Shown: piece after piece, positions 33,450-41,937 of the stretch
How positions within the stretch are numbered: the stretch's first letter is position 1
Layout of the letters: each line of letters opens with the position of its first letter
Assembly (NCBI GenBank): GCA_963590855.1
Contig: CAVAQT010000008.1
Coordinates: 13,165 to 77,164 of the forward strand
Source of the DNA: Ruminococcus_C sp963590855
GTDB lineage: Bacteria > Bacillota > Clostridia > Oscillospirales > Ruminococcaceae
DNA length: 64,000 nucleotides
Direction of reading: 5' to 3'
Made by a program: the position numbers and the translations under genes
Notes under the pieces: generated by a model
The model's input: only the letters and a program-made list of their open reading frames with translations
What the model was told of the DNA's origin: nothing
Database searches by the model: none

Positions 33450-34646
33450 ATGAGAAAGTATGATCTGATTACCCCGGAGGGGACAAAAGACTTCTTGTTT
33501 GAAGAATGCCTGGTACGCCGGGAAATCGAAGAGAACCTGCATGCATTATTTCAGAGCAAAGGCTATTCGGAGCTGACGACACCGGGACTGGAATTTTTTG
33601 ATGTGTTCCAGTCGGAGTCCGGCCATTATCCCCAGGAACGGCTGTACAAGCTAACAGACAGCAAGGGCCGCCTTCTGGTGCTGCGGCCGGAATCCACCAT
33701 GCCTATCGCACGAGTGGCTGCAACACGTTTGCGGGATGCTTCGCTTCCGCTGCGCCTTTGCTATAACCAGACCGTTTATCGCTTTGAGCCGGCGCTGAAG
33801 GGCAGAAGCGACGAGATCACACAGGCAGGTATCGAACTGCTTGGCTCATCGTCTTATCTGGCAGATGTGGAAATGATTACAACTGCAATTGAAGCCCTGG
33901 CTTCTTTCAGCAGTGAAAATGTCAGCTTCTCATTAGAACTTGGCGATGCAGGCGTATTTAAGGAATTGATGCGCGAACTGAATGCCACACCGGAAGAACG
34001 GGAGAATATCCGCTATCTGATCGAGACCAAAAACTATCCTGCGTTGAATGATGTCCTGGATACGATGGATGACGTCAAGGTTGCAGGCGCACTGAAAAAA
34101 CTGCCGGCGCTGTTTGGCGGTGAAGAGGTCTTTGATAAGGCTTCCCAGCTGTACTCCAACGAGCGCATTGATGAGATCCTGATGGATCTGCGAAAGTTGT
34201 ATCAGGATATCTCTACCGTGATCGGCAGCGGCAGACTGACCGTAGATCTCGGTATGGTCAACAATGCGGATTACTATACCGGCGTTATCATCAAGGGCTA
34301 CCTGGAAGGCTATGGAGAAGAAGTTCTCTCCGGCGGACGCTATAATAAGCTGCTGTCTGATTTTGGCTATGACATCCCGGCGACCGGATTCGCTGTGAAT
34401 GTAGATGCTGTGGCAAATGTGCGCGTCAAGGACAAGCCGGCAGAGAAAAAGCCGTCTGATGCAGTGATTTTTGCGGCACCCGGCTATGAAATGAAAGCCG
34501 CTAAGGTTTCTCAGGAACTGCGCCGCAGCGGACAGGTCGTAGAGTTTGCATTTTTTGACAGCCTGGATCTGGTTCGGGAATACGCACGGGAAAACAAGAT
34601 CGGAAGAGTTGTTGTCGTAGACGAAGAAATCACGGAGGTAAGATAA
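33450..34646 (+). CDS. hisZ: ATP phosphoribosyltransferase regulatory subunit HisZ
   Basis: The 398-residue protein is a HisRS paralogue without the anticodon-binding role. It keeps the class II fold (TPEGTKDFLFEE, LRPESTMPIARVAATRL) and lacks a clear histidyl-tRNA synthetase C-terminal domain. It activates the short HisG encoded directly downstream; the start ATG of hisG abuts its stop. AGGAGG precedes ATG 33450. Confidence 0.93.
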   Translation: MRKYDLITPEGTKDFLFEECLVRREIEENLHALFQSKGYSELTTPGLEFFDVFQSESGHYPQERLYKLTDSKGRLLVLRPESTMPIARVAATRLRDASLPLRLCYNQTVYRFEPALKGRSDEITQAGIELLGSSSYLADVEMITTAIEALASFSSENVSFSLELGDAGVFKELMRELNATPEERENIRYLIETKNYPALNDVLDTMDDVKVAGALKKLPALFGGEEVFDKASQLYSNERIDEILMDLRKLYQDISTVIGSGRLTVDLGMVNNADYYTGVIIKGYLEGYGEEVLSGGRYNKLLSDFGYDIPATGFAVNVDAVANVRVKDKPAEKKPSDAVIFAAPGYEMKAAKVSQELRRSGQVVEFAFFDSLDLVREYARENKIGRVVVVDEEITEVR

Positions 34647-35276
34647 ATGGCAAAGCCGCTTAGAATTGCATTGACAAAAGGCAGACTGGAAAAGGATACC
34701 GTCGGACTGTTGGAACGGCTGGGCTATGACTGCACCGCAGTACGGGAAAAAGGCCGCCGTCTGATCCTGCCGATTCCGGACGGCAATATGGAAGTTGTCC
34801 TGGCAAAGGCAAATGACGTTATCACCTATGTGGAACACGGCGTTTGCGATATGGGTGTTGTGGGAAAAGATACGATCATCGAGATGCAGGGCAAGTTTTT
34901 TGAATTGGTAGACCTGGGATTTGGCAGATGCCGATTTGCTCTGGCATGCAAAAAGGGAACTGATTTCTACAGCGGTTTCGGTGTCAAGTGCATCGCTACC
35001 AAGTATCCGAATGTGGCACGCCGCTTTTTTGAGAGCAAGGGCATGGACGTAGACATTGTCAAGATCGAAGGCTCTGTGGAACTTGCTCCGCTGCTGGGAC
35101 TGGCAGACGGTATCGTGGATATCGTAGAGACCGGCGTGACACTCCGTGAAAACGGCCTGGAAGTGGTCGAAGATGTCGTTCCCATTTCCGCACGCCTGAT
35201 CGCCAACACCGTTAGCCTGAAGCTGCGGCAAACCGAAATTGAAGCTTTGATTCAGAAAATTGAGGAGGCTTTATAA
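34647..35276 (+). CDS. hisG: ATP phosphoribosyltransferase catalytic subunit HisG (short form)
   Basis: The 209-residue enzyme carries out the first step of histidine synthesis, ATP plus PRPP. LRIALTKGRLEKDT begins the protein and GSVELAPLLGLADGIVDIVETGVTLREN is the PRPP-binding signature. The short form lacks the C-terminal regulatory domain and therefore depends on HisZ, matching its neighbour. Confidence 0.97.
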   Translation: MAKPLRIALTKGRLEKDTVGLLERLGYDCTAVREKGRRLILPIPDGNMEVVLAKANDVITYVEHGVCDMGVVGKDTIIEMQGKFFELVDLGFGRCRFALACKKGTDFYSGFGVKCIATKYPNVARRFFESKGMDVDIVKIEGSVELAPLLGLADGIVDIVETGVTLRENGLEVVEDVVPISARLIANTVSLKLRQTEIEALIQKIEEAL

Positions 35277-35277
35277 T

Positions 35278-36585
35278 ATGATTACCATGAAAACCATTAA
35301 CGCCAGTGATCTGGCACAGCGCGACGCGTTCTTTGAAAGTTTGGACAAGCGTACCGGTGAGACCAACCAGAGAGTTACCGAAACCGTAAGCGAGATCATC
35401 CGCACCGTAAAAGCCGGCGGCGATGAAGCAGTAAAAAACTATACGCTGAAATTTGACGGCAACCTGCCCCAGTATTACGAGGTGCCGCGCGATGTCATCA
35501 ATGATGCGCTGACCAATGCAGACCCGGCATTTGTTGATGCGATGCTGAATGCCATTGAGAACGTCCGCGATTTCCACCAGCGCCAGGTGCAGGAGGGCTT
35601 TATCCACGCACTGCCGAACGGTGTGATCCTGGGACAGCGTGTCCGCGGTCTGGAGCGTGTCGGTCTGTATGTGCCGGGCGGTACGGCAGCGTATCCGTCC
35701 AGCGTTATCATGAACGCTGTTCCGGCAAAGATCGCCGGCGTGAAGGAGATCATCATGGTAACACCGCCCTGCAAGGACGGTACACCGAACCCGGATATCC
35801 TGGTGGCAGCCGGCCTCTGCGGCGTAGACCGTGTATTCCTCTCCGGCGGCGCACAGGCGATCGCAGCCCTGGCATACGGCACAGAGGAGATCCCGAAAGT
35901 AGACAAGATCGTCGGCCCTGGCAATATTTTCGTGGCTACCGCAAAGAAATTGCTGTACGGCGTTGTGGACATTGACATGATCGCAGGCCCCAGCGAAGTA
36001 CTGGTCATGGCAGATGAAACGGCAGACCCGAAATTTGTTGCCGCAGACCTGATGTCTCAGGCAGAACATGATGTTCTGGCATCTGCGATCCTGGTAACGA
36101 CCTGCCCGGAACTGGCAGAAAAGGTACAGGCAGAGATCAACCGCCAGGCATCCTACCTTTCCAGAAAAGAAATCATCGAAAAATCCATGAATGAGTACGG
36201 CGCAGTTCTGCTGTGCGATACGCGTGAAGAGGCAGTTGTCCTGGCAAATATGGTTGCACCGGAACACCTGGAAGTCCTCATGGAGAACCCCATGGAACTG
36301 CTGGGTGCACTGGACAACGCCGGTTCGGTATTCCTGGGTGCATACGCATCGGAACCGCTGGGCGACTACTACGCCGGCCCGAACCACGTTCTGCCCACCA
36401 GCGGAACAGCTCGTTTCTTCTCTCCGCTGGGCGTACAGAGCTTTACCAAGCGTTCCAGCTATACCTACTATACCAAGGATGCCCTGCGTGCAGCCAAGGA
36501 TGACATCGTGCTGATTGCCAACAAGGAAGGCCTGACCGCACACGCCAATGCAATTACCGTTCGGTTTGAGGATGAAAAGCAGTAA
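35278..36585 (+). CDS. hisD: histidinol dehydrogenase
   Basis: The 435-residue zinc enzyme makes the last two oxidations to histidine. VPGGTAAYPSSVIMNAVPAKIAG, GAQAIAALAYGT, GPGNIFVATAKK and the zinc/catalytic region DLMSQAEHD, LVAPEHLE-type (MVAPEHLEV) and AGPNHVLPTSGTARF are all present. GAGGAGG at 35262-35268 fixes ATG 35278, two bases after the hisG stop. Confidence 0.97.
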   Translation: MITMKTINASDLAQRDAFFESLDKRTGETNQRVTETVSEIIRTVKAGGDEAVKNYTLKFDGNLPQYYEVPRDVINDALTNADPAFVDAMLNAIENVRDFHQRQVQEGFIHALPNGVILGQRVRGLERVGLYVPGGTAAYPSSVIMNAVPAKIAGVKEIIMVTPPCKDGTPNPDILVAAGLCGVDRVFLSGGAQAIAALAYGTEEIPKVDKIVGPGNIFVATAKKLLYGVVDIDMIAGPSEVLVMADETADPKFVAADLMSQAEHDVLASAILVTTCPELAEKVQAEINRQASYLSRKEIIEKSMNEYGAVLLCDTREEAVVLANMVAPEHLEVLMENPMELLGALDNAGSVFLGAYASEPLGDYYAGPNHVLPTSGTARFFSPLGVQSFTKRSSYTYYTKDALRAAKDDIVLIANKEGLTAHANAITVRFEDEKQ

Positions 36586-36961
36586 TGAGAATCCAATTGT
36601 AAAAATCCTTGGGACTTCCGACAAGATCTTTTTTCAGTTTGAACAGGGCGAAATTGTTCTTGGCAGTGGGGAGTTTATGGCAAAGAGCGGATCCATTGAC
36701 GGGTTTTATGTGTATACAGACAGTCTGAGATACAGAGATTCTCATATCCCTCTTACAAAAATCCAGAAAATGGAATTAATAGAAAAACAGCAGCTTATCC
36801 GTGCGGCAGGAATTTTTCAATTGAATTTATCTAACACAAGGAGGAATCCATATGCGGCAAGCACAACTTGCACGAAAGACCAAAGAGACAGACATACAGG
36901 TAGCCGTAAAACTAGACAACAAGGGGACTGCCAACATCGATACCGGCATCGGCTTTTTTGA
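36572..36961 (+). CDS. unknown ORF between hisD and hisB, overlapping hisB
   Basis: The frame encodes up to 129 residues. The first 90 (KILGTSDKIFFQFEQGEIVLGSGEFMA...) read like a folded beta-rich protein, but the last 36 overlap hisB out of frame and look like noise. No ribosome binding site is properly spaced; the ATG lies inside the hisD end. Codon use is richer in A/T (AGA, TTA, ATA) than its neighbours. It could be an acquired gene, or a degraded one with its true stop lost. I do not recognise the family. Confidence 0.35.
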   Translation: MKSSNENPIVKILGTSDKIFFQFEQGEIVLGSGEFMAKSGSIDGFYVYTDSLRYRDSHIPLTKIQKMELIEKQQLIRAAGIFQLNLSNTRRNPYAASTTCTKDQRDRHTGSRKTRQQGDCQHRYRHRLF

Positions 36962-37433
36962 CCATATGCTGACAGCACTGTCTGTTCACAGCGGTATCAG
37001 CATGGACATTGCCGTCAAAGGAGACCTCTATGTGGACGGACACCACACCGTAGAGGACACTGGCATTGTTCTGGGTAAGGCACTGGGCGAAGCACTGGGC
37101 GATAAATCCGGCATCACGCGCTATGGCAGCGCTTTCATTCCCATGGACGAAGCACTGGCATTTTGCAGCCTGGACATCAGCAACCGTCCGTTCCTGGTGT
37201 TTCAGGGAACATTCACCAACGCCATGATCGGACAGTATGATGCCTGCCTGACAGAAGAATTTTTCCGCGCCTTTGCCTTCAACGCAGGAATCACACTGCA
37301 CGTCAACATGATGTATGGTTCCAACGACCACCATAAATGTGAAGCAGCTTTCAAGGCAGTCGCACACGCACTGAAAACCGCCGTCACGCCTCTGAAAGAC
37401 GGCATGACCTTGTCCACGAAAGGAGTCCTCTGA
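36852..37433 (+). CDS. hisB: imidazoleglycerol-phosphate dehydratase
   Basis: The 193-residue monofunctional dehydratase shows the paired metal motifs DTGIGFFDHMLTAL and DGHHTVEDTGI, and GSNDHHKCEAAFKA near the end. There is no phosphatase domain, so histidinol-phosphate phosphatase must be encoded elsewhere. AGGAGG stands before ATG 36852. Confidence 0.97.
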   Translation: MRQAQLARKTKETDIQVAVKLDNKGTANIDTGIGFFDHMLTALSVHSGISMDIAVKGDLYVDGHHTVEDTGIVLGKALGEALGDKSGITRYGSAFIPMDEALAFCSLDISNRPFLVFQGTFTNAMIGQYDACLTEEFFRAFAFNAGITLHVNMMYGSNDHHKCEAAFKAVAHALKTAVTPLKDGMTLSTKGVL

Positions 37434-37434
37434 G

Positions 37435-38043
37435 ATGATCGCAATTATCGACTATGGCGCAGGCAATATTTTCAGCGTCAAGAATGCACTGGACTATCTG
37501 GGACTTCCAGGAGAACTGACCGCTGATCCGGAAGCGATCCGCAAAGCGGATGCCCTGATCCTGCCCGGCGTGGGCGCATTCCCCAGTGCCATGCAGATGC
37601 TGCACGACAGCGGCTTGACCGATGTGATCCGGGAAGAATCCCATAAAAAGCCGTTCCTCGGCATTTGCCTGGGCATGCAGCTCATCTTTGAAAAGGGATA
37701 CGAATTTGAAGAATGCGACGGCCTCGGACTCGTTCCCGGCAAGGTGAAAAAAATCGAAGCGCCGGGCATGGTGATTCCGCACATGGGCTGGAACAAGCTG
37801 GAAATGCAGCATGACTGCCCGATTCTCCGGAATCTGCCGGAAGAATCCTATGTGTACTTCGTACATTCCTACCAGGCAGTTGTGCCGGACGAATATCTGG
37901 CAGCCTATGTAGAATACGGCACAGCAAAGATCCCGGCAATGGTCTATGACGGCAAAACCGTCTACGGCGCGCAGTTCCATCCGGAAAAGAGCGGCGAAGT
38001 CGGCTTGCAGATACTGCGAAATTTTGGAGGGCTGATCGGATGA
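37435..38043 (+). CDS. hisH: imidazole glycerol phosphate synthase glutaminase subunit HisH
   Basis: The 202-residue class I glutamine amidotransferase feeds ammonia to HisF. The nucleophile is in FLGICLGMQLIFE, and the catalytic His/Glu in AQFHPEKSG. Its stop overlaps the hisA start by four bases (ATGA). Confidence 0.97.
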   Translation: MIAIIDYGAGNIFSVKNALDYLGLPGELTADPEAIRKADALILPGVGAFPSAMQMLHDSGLTDVIREESHKKPFLGICLGMQLIFEKGYEFEECDGLGLVPGKVKKIEAPGMVIPHMGWNKLEMQHDCPILRNLPEESYVYFVHSYQAVVPDEYLAAYVEYGTAKIPAMVYDGKTVYGAQFHPEKSGEVGLQILRNFGGLIG

Positions 38044-38768
38044 TTATTTTACCTGCAATTGATATCAAAGACGGCAACTGCGTCCGCCTGTTCAAGGGCG
38101 ATTTCTCCACCGTGGAAAAAGTCGCAGCAGATTATATGGAAACCGCAAAGGGCTTTGAAGCCGCCGGCGCAACCTGGATTCACATGGTAGATCTGGACGG
38201 CGCCAAAGAGGGCAGACCGGTAAACCAGCATATCTATGAAGATGTTGTAGCAAAAACTGGTTTGAAAGTAGAAGTCGGCGGCGGTATCCGGAACCTGGAG
38301 ACCATCGACACTTACCTGAAAAGCGGCGTCGAACGTGTGATCCTTGGCTCTGCGGCTCTGAAAAATCCACAGCTGGTGAAGGATGCCGTGCAGAAGTTCG
38401 GCAGTCAGCATATTGCAGTGGGCATTGACGCCAAAAACGGCATGGTTGCCACAGAGGGCTGGCTGGAAGAATCCGACACAGATTACATCACGCTGGCAAA
38501 AGAGATGATCGCAGTTGGTGTGCAGTATTTTATCGTGACAGATATCGCCAAGGACGGCACACTGTCCGGCGTGAATCTGGAACAGCTGAAAGCTCTGCGG
38601 GATGCCACAGAGGGCAAGTGTAACATCATCGCCAGCGGCGGCGTTCACACCATTGCAGATATTCGCGGCTGCAAAGAACTGGGACTGTACGGTACGATCT
38701 GCGGAAAGTCGATCTATAAGGGCACACTGGATCTGCGGGAAGCCATTGCCCTTGCGGAAGGAGTGTAA
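38040..38768 (+). CDS. hisA: phosphoribosylformimino-AICAR ribotide isomerase HisA
   Basis: The 242-residue TIM barrel isomerises ProFAR. MIILPAIDIKDGNCVRLFKGD starts the protein with the catalytic aspartate, and HMVDLDGAKEG and IVTDIAKDGTLSGVN carry the second aspartate and phosphate site. Confidence 0.97.
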   Translation: MIILPAIDIKDGNCVRLFKGDFSTVEKVAADYMETAKGFEAAGATWIHMVDLDGAKEGRPVNQHIYEDVVAKTGLKVEVGGGIRNLETIDTYLKSGVERVILGSAALKNPQLVKDAVQKFGSQHIAVGIDAKNGMVATEGWLEESDTDYITLAKEMIAVGVQYFIVTDIAKDGTLSGVNLEQLKALRDATEGKCNIIASGGVHTIADIRGCKELGLYGTICGKSIYKGTLDLREAIALAEGV

Positions 38769-38771
38769 CAT

Positions 38772-39527
38772 ATGCTGGCAAAACGAATCATCCCTTGCCT
38801 GGATGTGCGAAACGGCAAGGTTGTCAAAGGCGTAAACTTTGAGGGTATCAAAGATGTAGGCGATCCGGTAGAATGCGCCTATGCCTATAATCAGCAGGGT
38901 GCAGATGAGATCGTGTTCTATGATATCACTGCGTCCTATGAAGGCAGAGGTGTCATGCTGGATGTTGTCCGGGAAACGGCAAAGAAAGTGTTCGTCCCTC
39001 TGACCGTAGGCGGCGGCATCAAAACGGTAGATGATATCCGGGATACACTTCGTGCCGGCGCAGATAAAGTGTCTGTTAACTCTCAGGCAGTGCAGAATCC
39101 GCAGCTCATCAAAGACGGCGCTGATATTTTCGGCTGCCAGTGCATCTGCGTTGGCGTGGATGCCAAAAAGGTCGGCGAAAACAAGTGGACAGTGTTCATT
39201 AATGGCGGCCGTGTGGATATGCAGCTGGATCTGGTCGATTGGGTAAAACAGTGCGAGCAGCTGGGTGCCGGGGAGATCTGCCTGAACTCTATTGATACAG
39301 ACGGCGTGCGCGGCGGTTTTGATCTGCCGATGCTGAAAGCGGTCTGCGATGCAGTACAGATTCCGGTTATCGCCAGCGGCGGCGCAGGAAAGCTTTCTGA
39401 TTTTGCAGATGCTTTCCTGGAAACCGGATGCTCTGCGGCACTGGCGGCATCTCTGTTCCACTTCCGAGAACTGACAGTCCAGGAAGTCAAAGCAGACTGC
39501 CGCGCAAAGGGCATTCCCATGCGGTAA
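38772..39527 (+). CDS. hisF: imidazole glycerol phosphate synthase cyclase subunit HisF
   Basis: The 251-residue TIM barrel forms IGP and AICAR with HisH. MLAKRIIPCLDVRNGKVVKGVNF, VFYDITAS, VGGGIKTVDD and SIDTDGVRGGFDL are diagnostic. It starts three bases after hisA. Confidence 0.97.
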   Translation: MLAKRIIPCLDVRNGKVVKGVNFEGIKDVGDPVECAYAYNQQGADEIVFYDITASYEGRGVMLDVVRETAKKVFVPLTVGGGIKTVDDIRDTLRAGADKVSVNSQAVQNPQLIKDGADIFGCQCICVGVDAKKVGENKWTVFINGGRVDMQLDLVDWVKQCEQLGAGEICLNSIDTDGVRGGFDLPMLKAVCDAVQIPVIASGGAGKLSDFADAFLETGCSAALAASLFHFRELTVQEVKADCRAKGIPMR

Positions 39528-39574
39528 CATGAATCCCAAAGCAGATTCACATAAAAGCAAGGAGGAATGTTCTC

Positions 39575-39946
39575 ATGGTACTTCTGATGATCTGTACATT
39601 TCTGATTCCGGTGATCCAGGTGATTGCTGGGTGGATGATGCGTTATCACACGCCGAAACAGATCAGCAGCTGGATCGGCTATCGCACCATGCGTTCGACA
39701 AAAAATGAAGCTGCCTGGTTCTTTGCCAATCGCTATTGCGGAAAACTATGGCTGACTGCCGGCGTTGGAATGCTGGCACTTACGGCAGTTGCCTGCGGAT
39801 GCAGTCTGTTGCTGTCCCGGAAAGCTGCCGATATGGTCTCGCTTGTGATGATCGGCGTGCAGACACTGGAAATCCTGCTGACCATTCCCTTTGTAGAAAA
39901 CGCCCTGAAACAAAACGAAAGAGGAGACACTCATGCTCAAAATTGA
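39575..39946 (+). CDS. SdpI-family membrane protein inside the his operon
   Basis: The 123-residue protein has three hydrophobic helices (about 3-20, 55-78, 84-103). IGYRTMRSTKNEAAWFFANRYCGKLW is the conserved core of SdpI-like proteins, the family of the Bacillus immunity protein for the SdpC toxin. No toxin gene is near, and many such proteins have unknown roles. AAGGAGG precedes its ATG, and its end overlaps hisI by 14 bases, so it is co-translated with histidine genes. Confidence 0.8.
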   Translation: MVLLMICTFLIPVIQVIAGWMMRYHTPKQISSWIGYRTMRSTKNEAAWFFANRYCGKLWLTAGVGMLALTAVACGCSLLLSRKAADMVSLVMIGVQTLEILLTIPFVENALKQNERGDTHAQN

Positions 39947-40286
39947 CATCAACGACTTGGATAAATATTTTCAGAAAGGCGAACTGATTCCGGCAATTGC
40001 ATTTGATGTGGATACAAAAACCGTTCTGATGCTGGCATACATGAACAAGGAAAGCCTGCGCAAAACCCTGGAAACCGGCTACACCTGGTACTGGAGCCGT
40101 TCCCGTCAGGAACTGTGGAACAAGGGCGCGACCAGCGGCCACCTGCAAAAGGTCATCTCCATTTACAGCGACTGCGATGATGACACATTGCTGCTCAATG
40201 TCAAGCAGACCGGCGCGGCATGCCATACCGGTTCGTACAGCTGCTTTTTCAACGAGATGTACACTGATGATGCGGCAGCGGAATAA
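39933..40286 (+). CDS. hisI: phosphoribosyl-AMP cyclohydrolase HisI
   Basis: The 117-residue zinc enzyme opens the purine ring of PR-AMP. DTKTVLMLAYMNKESL, TWYWSRSRQELWNKGATSGH and DCDDDTLLLNVKQTGAACHTG hold the zinc and magnesium ligands. It is too short to include a HisE pyrophosphatase domain, which must be elsewhere. GAGGAG precedes ATG 39933. Confidence 0.96.
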   Translation: MLKIDINDLDKYFQKGELIPAIAFDVDTKTVLMLAYMNKESLRKTLETGYTWYWSRSRQELWNKGATSGHLQKVISIYSDCDDDTLLLNVKQTGAACHTGSYSCFFNEMYTDDAAAE

Positions 40287-40301
40287 AATTTAGAAAAACA
40301 G

Positions 40302-40330
40302 TCACATTTTTCAAAACCTCCGAATACACT
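40302..40330 (+). promoter_or_regulatory. candidate SigE-type (sporulation) promoter
   Basis: GTCACATT (40301-40308) resembles the SigE -35 GTCATATT, and AATACACT (40323-40330) resembles the -10 CATACANT, with 14 bases between. Transcription would start near 40337. The call rests on matches to the Bacillus consensus and the sporulation character of the downstream genes. Confidence 0.5.
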
Positions 40331-40387
40331 GTAGAGAAGCATCTATCAGGGAACTGATAGGCTTAACAGTGCTGAAGGAGGTTTTTT
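40313..40387 (+). terminator. long nested hairpin: hisI terminator that also buries the next ribosome binding site
   Basis: Four stems nest: AAAACCTCC (40313-40321) with GGAGGTTTT (40377-40385); CACTGT (40327-40332) with ACAGTG (40366-40371); AAGC with GCTT; and CTATCAG (40343-40349) with CTGATAG (40354-40360) around GGAA. T residues continue to 40387, and the downstream ATG is at 40390. The 3' arm contains the AAGGAGG of that gene. Confidence 0.65.
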
Positions 40388-40389
40388 CA

Positions 40390-41157
40390 ATGAGCCAATA
40401 TCACCCTTTACCGGAACACTGCGCTGACACTGTGCCCATCAAAGTGAACCGTGTATTTGACAGCTGCAGTGATCGGGATTGTTTCTCGAACATTCAAATA
40501 TTGATGGATGGGGGAGAACTGCCGCCAAATGTCACCATGGTAAAAAGCCGCTGCGTTCGTGTCTCGGATATCTGCATGAACATCGAGCCGGTTCCCTTTA
40601 ACCGTGGATTCTACTCCATTGATTTAACTTACACATTCCGGGTAGAGCTTATGGCATACGAACGTGCATGCAGCAGTCCCGTATTGCTGACCGGTACAGC
40701 CTATGCCAGCAAGAATGTGATCCTCTACGGCGGCGAGAGCAACACACAGACATTTTTCAGCAGCGGCGAACAATTGGGGGACACCAATGCCTGCTGCGAG
40801 ACCATCAATCTCCCCACCGCAGCGGTGCAGGTCGTTGCACCCATTGCGCTGGAAGCACGCATCGGTTCGGTTTGTGCAGCAGACGGCACAACGCCGGTTC
40901 GCACTGTCATCATGACGCTGGGTCTCTTCTCTGTGGTAGAGGTGTTCCGTCCGGTAACCATTCTGGTTCCCACTTATGAGTACACCATACCGACCAAGGA
41001 ATGCCATACGGATACAGAGTCGCCCTGTGCTGTCTTTGATAAGATCCGTTTTCCGGCAGAGGAGTTTTCACCGGGAACATTGGATGCAGTTCCAAAGGAA
41101 AAGACCTGCGGCTGCGGAGAGCCAACAGAATGCGGCGATATGTCTGCGTCGGAATAA
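40390..41157 (+). CDS. conserved clostridial protein, probable sporulation or coat function
   Basis: The 255-residue protein has no signal peptide or membrane helix. It opens with PIKVNRVFDSCSDRDCFSNIQILM, a cysteine motif seen in a group of uncharacterised clostridial proteins, is predicted to be beta-rich through about residue 210, and ends in a cysteine cluster (CGCGEPTECGDM). In all it has about 15 cysteines, fitting a cross-linked spore-surface protein. The SigE-like promoter and neighbouring yunB support this, but the function is inferred. AAGGAGG stands eight bases before ATG 40390. Confidence 0.6.
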   Translation: MSQYHPLPEHCADTVPIKVNRVFDSCSDRDCFSNIQILMDGGELPPNVTMVKSRCVRVSDICMNIEPVPFNRGFYSIDLTYTFRVELMAYERACSSPVLLTGTAYASKNVILYGGESNTQTFFSSGEQLGDTNACCETINLPTAAVQVVAPIALEARIGSVCAADGTTPVRTVIMTLGLFSVVEVFRPVTILVPTYEYTIPTKECHTDTESPCAVFDKIRFPAEEFSPGTLDAVPKEKTCGCGEPTECGDMSASE

Positions 41158-41163
41158 CGTGTA

Positions 41164-41198
41164 AAACGGGCGGCTGTTTGTCGTCCGTTTCTTGTTTC
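41164..41198 (+). terminator. terminator after the cysteine-rich gene
   Basis: AAACGGGCGGC at 41164-41174 pairs with GTCGTCCGTTT at 41180-41190 (two G-U pairs), then CTTGTTTC. It is a moderate Rho-independent terminator. Confidence 0.65.
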
Positions 41199-41212
41199 AT
41201 TGAGGGTGGAAA

Positions 41213-41893
41213 ATGCGAAAACAAGTGTATCAAAAACGGCGCGCCAGACTGCGCTCCCTGCTGATTTTCTGTACTGCTGCCGGAATCCTGCTCGCCCTGT
41301 TCCTGCGGATGGATCGCATGATCCGCCCGGAACTCTGCGCCGTCTGTGAAAGTGAAACCAAGCGGTTTACCGCCGGACTGATGGCAGACAGCATTTCTGA
41401 AGTCCTGCAACAGGAGCAGTTCCAGTACAGCGACTTTGTGACCATGACATATGACACCTCCGGAAATGTGACAGCCGTTGAAACGAAAACAGATCAGATC
41501 AACCGCTTGCAGGCGGCGATCTATCAGGAGGTGCAGGAAGAACTGGAACAGTGCCGGGATGCGTCTCTCTGCGTCTCTCTGGGAACAGCGTCTGGAGTGT
41601 GGCTCTTTGCAGGACACGGGCCGCAGCTTTCGGTTCGCCTGTTGCCGGTCGGTCATGCTTCTGTTAAGCTCATCAGCGCATTGGAATCCGCAGGCGTGAA
41701 CCAGACCTGCCATACCATCCGTGTTGAAATTACCGCCGAAGTCCAGGCGGCGATCCCGTTTTCTAAGGTGACAGCAACGGCGGCCTACGATTGCCTGCTT
41801 TCTGAAACTGTTATTGTAGGGAATGTGCCGGATTCTTATCTGGAATTTGGCAGTGCTGACACACAGTCGGAAAACCGCAATTTTAGAGAATAA
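41213..41893 (+). CDS. yunB: sporulation protein YunB
   Basis: The 226-residue protein has one N-terminal membrane segment (about 15-30) and an outside domain. Features of the SpoYunB family are the N-terminal RARLR...LLIFC anchor, ITAEVQAAIPF and YDCLLSETVIVGNVPDSYLEF. In Bacillus yunB is a mother-cell SigE gene needed for efficient sporulation. GGGTGG precedes the ATG. Confidence 0.88.
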   Translation: MRKQVYQKRRARLRSLLIFCTAAGILLALFLRMDRMIRPELCAVCESETKRFTAGLMADSISEVLQQEQFQYSDFVTMTYDTSGNVTAVETKTDQINRLQAAIYQEVQEELEQCRDASLCVSLGTASGVWLFAGHGPQLSVRLLPVGHASVKLISALESAGVNQTCHTIRVEITAEVQAAIPFSKVTATAAYDCLLSETVIVGNVPDSYLEFGSADTQSENRNFRE

Positions 41894-41937
41894 AAAATGA
41901 AATATTTGTAAAACCACTAGCATATATCCTGATTTTG

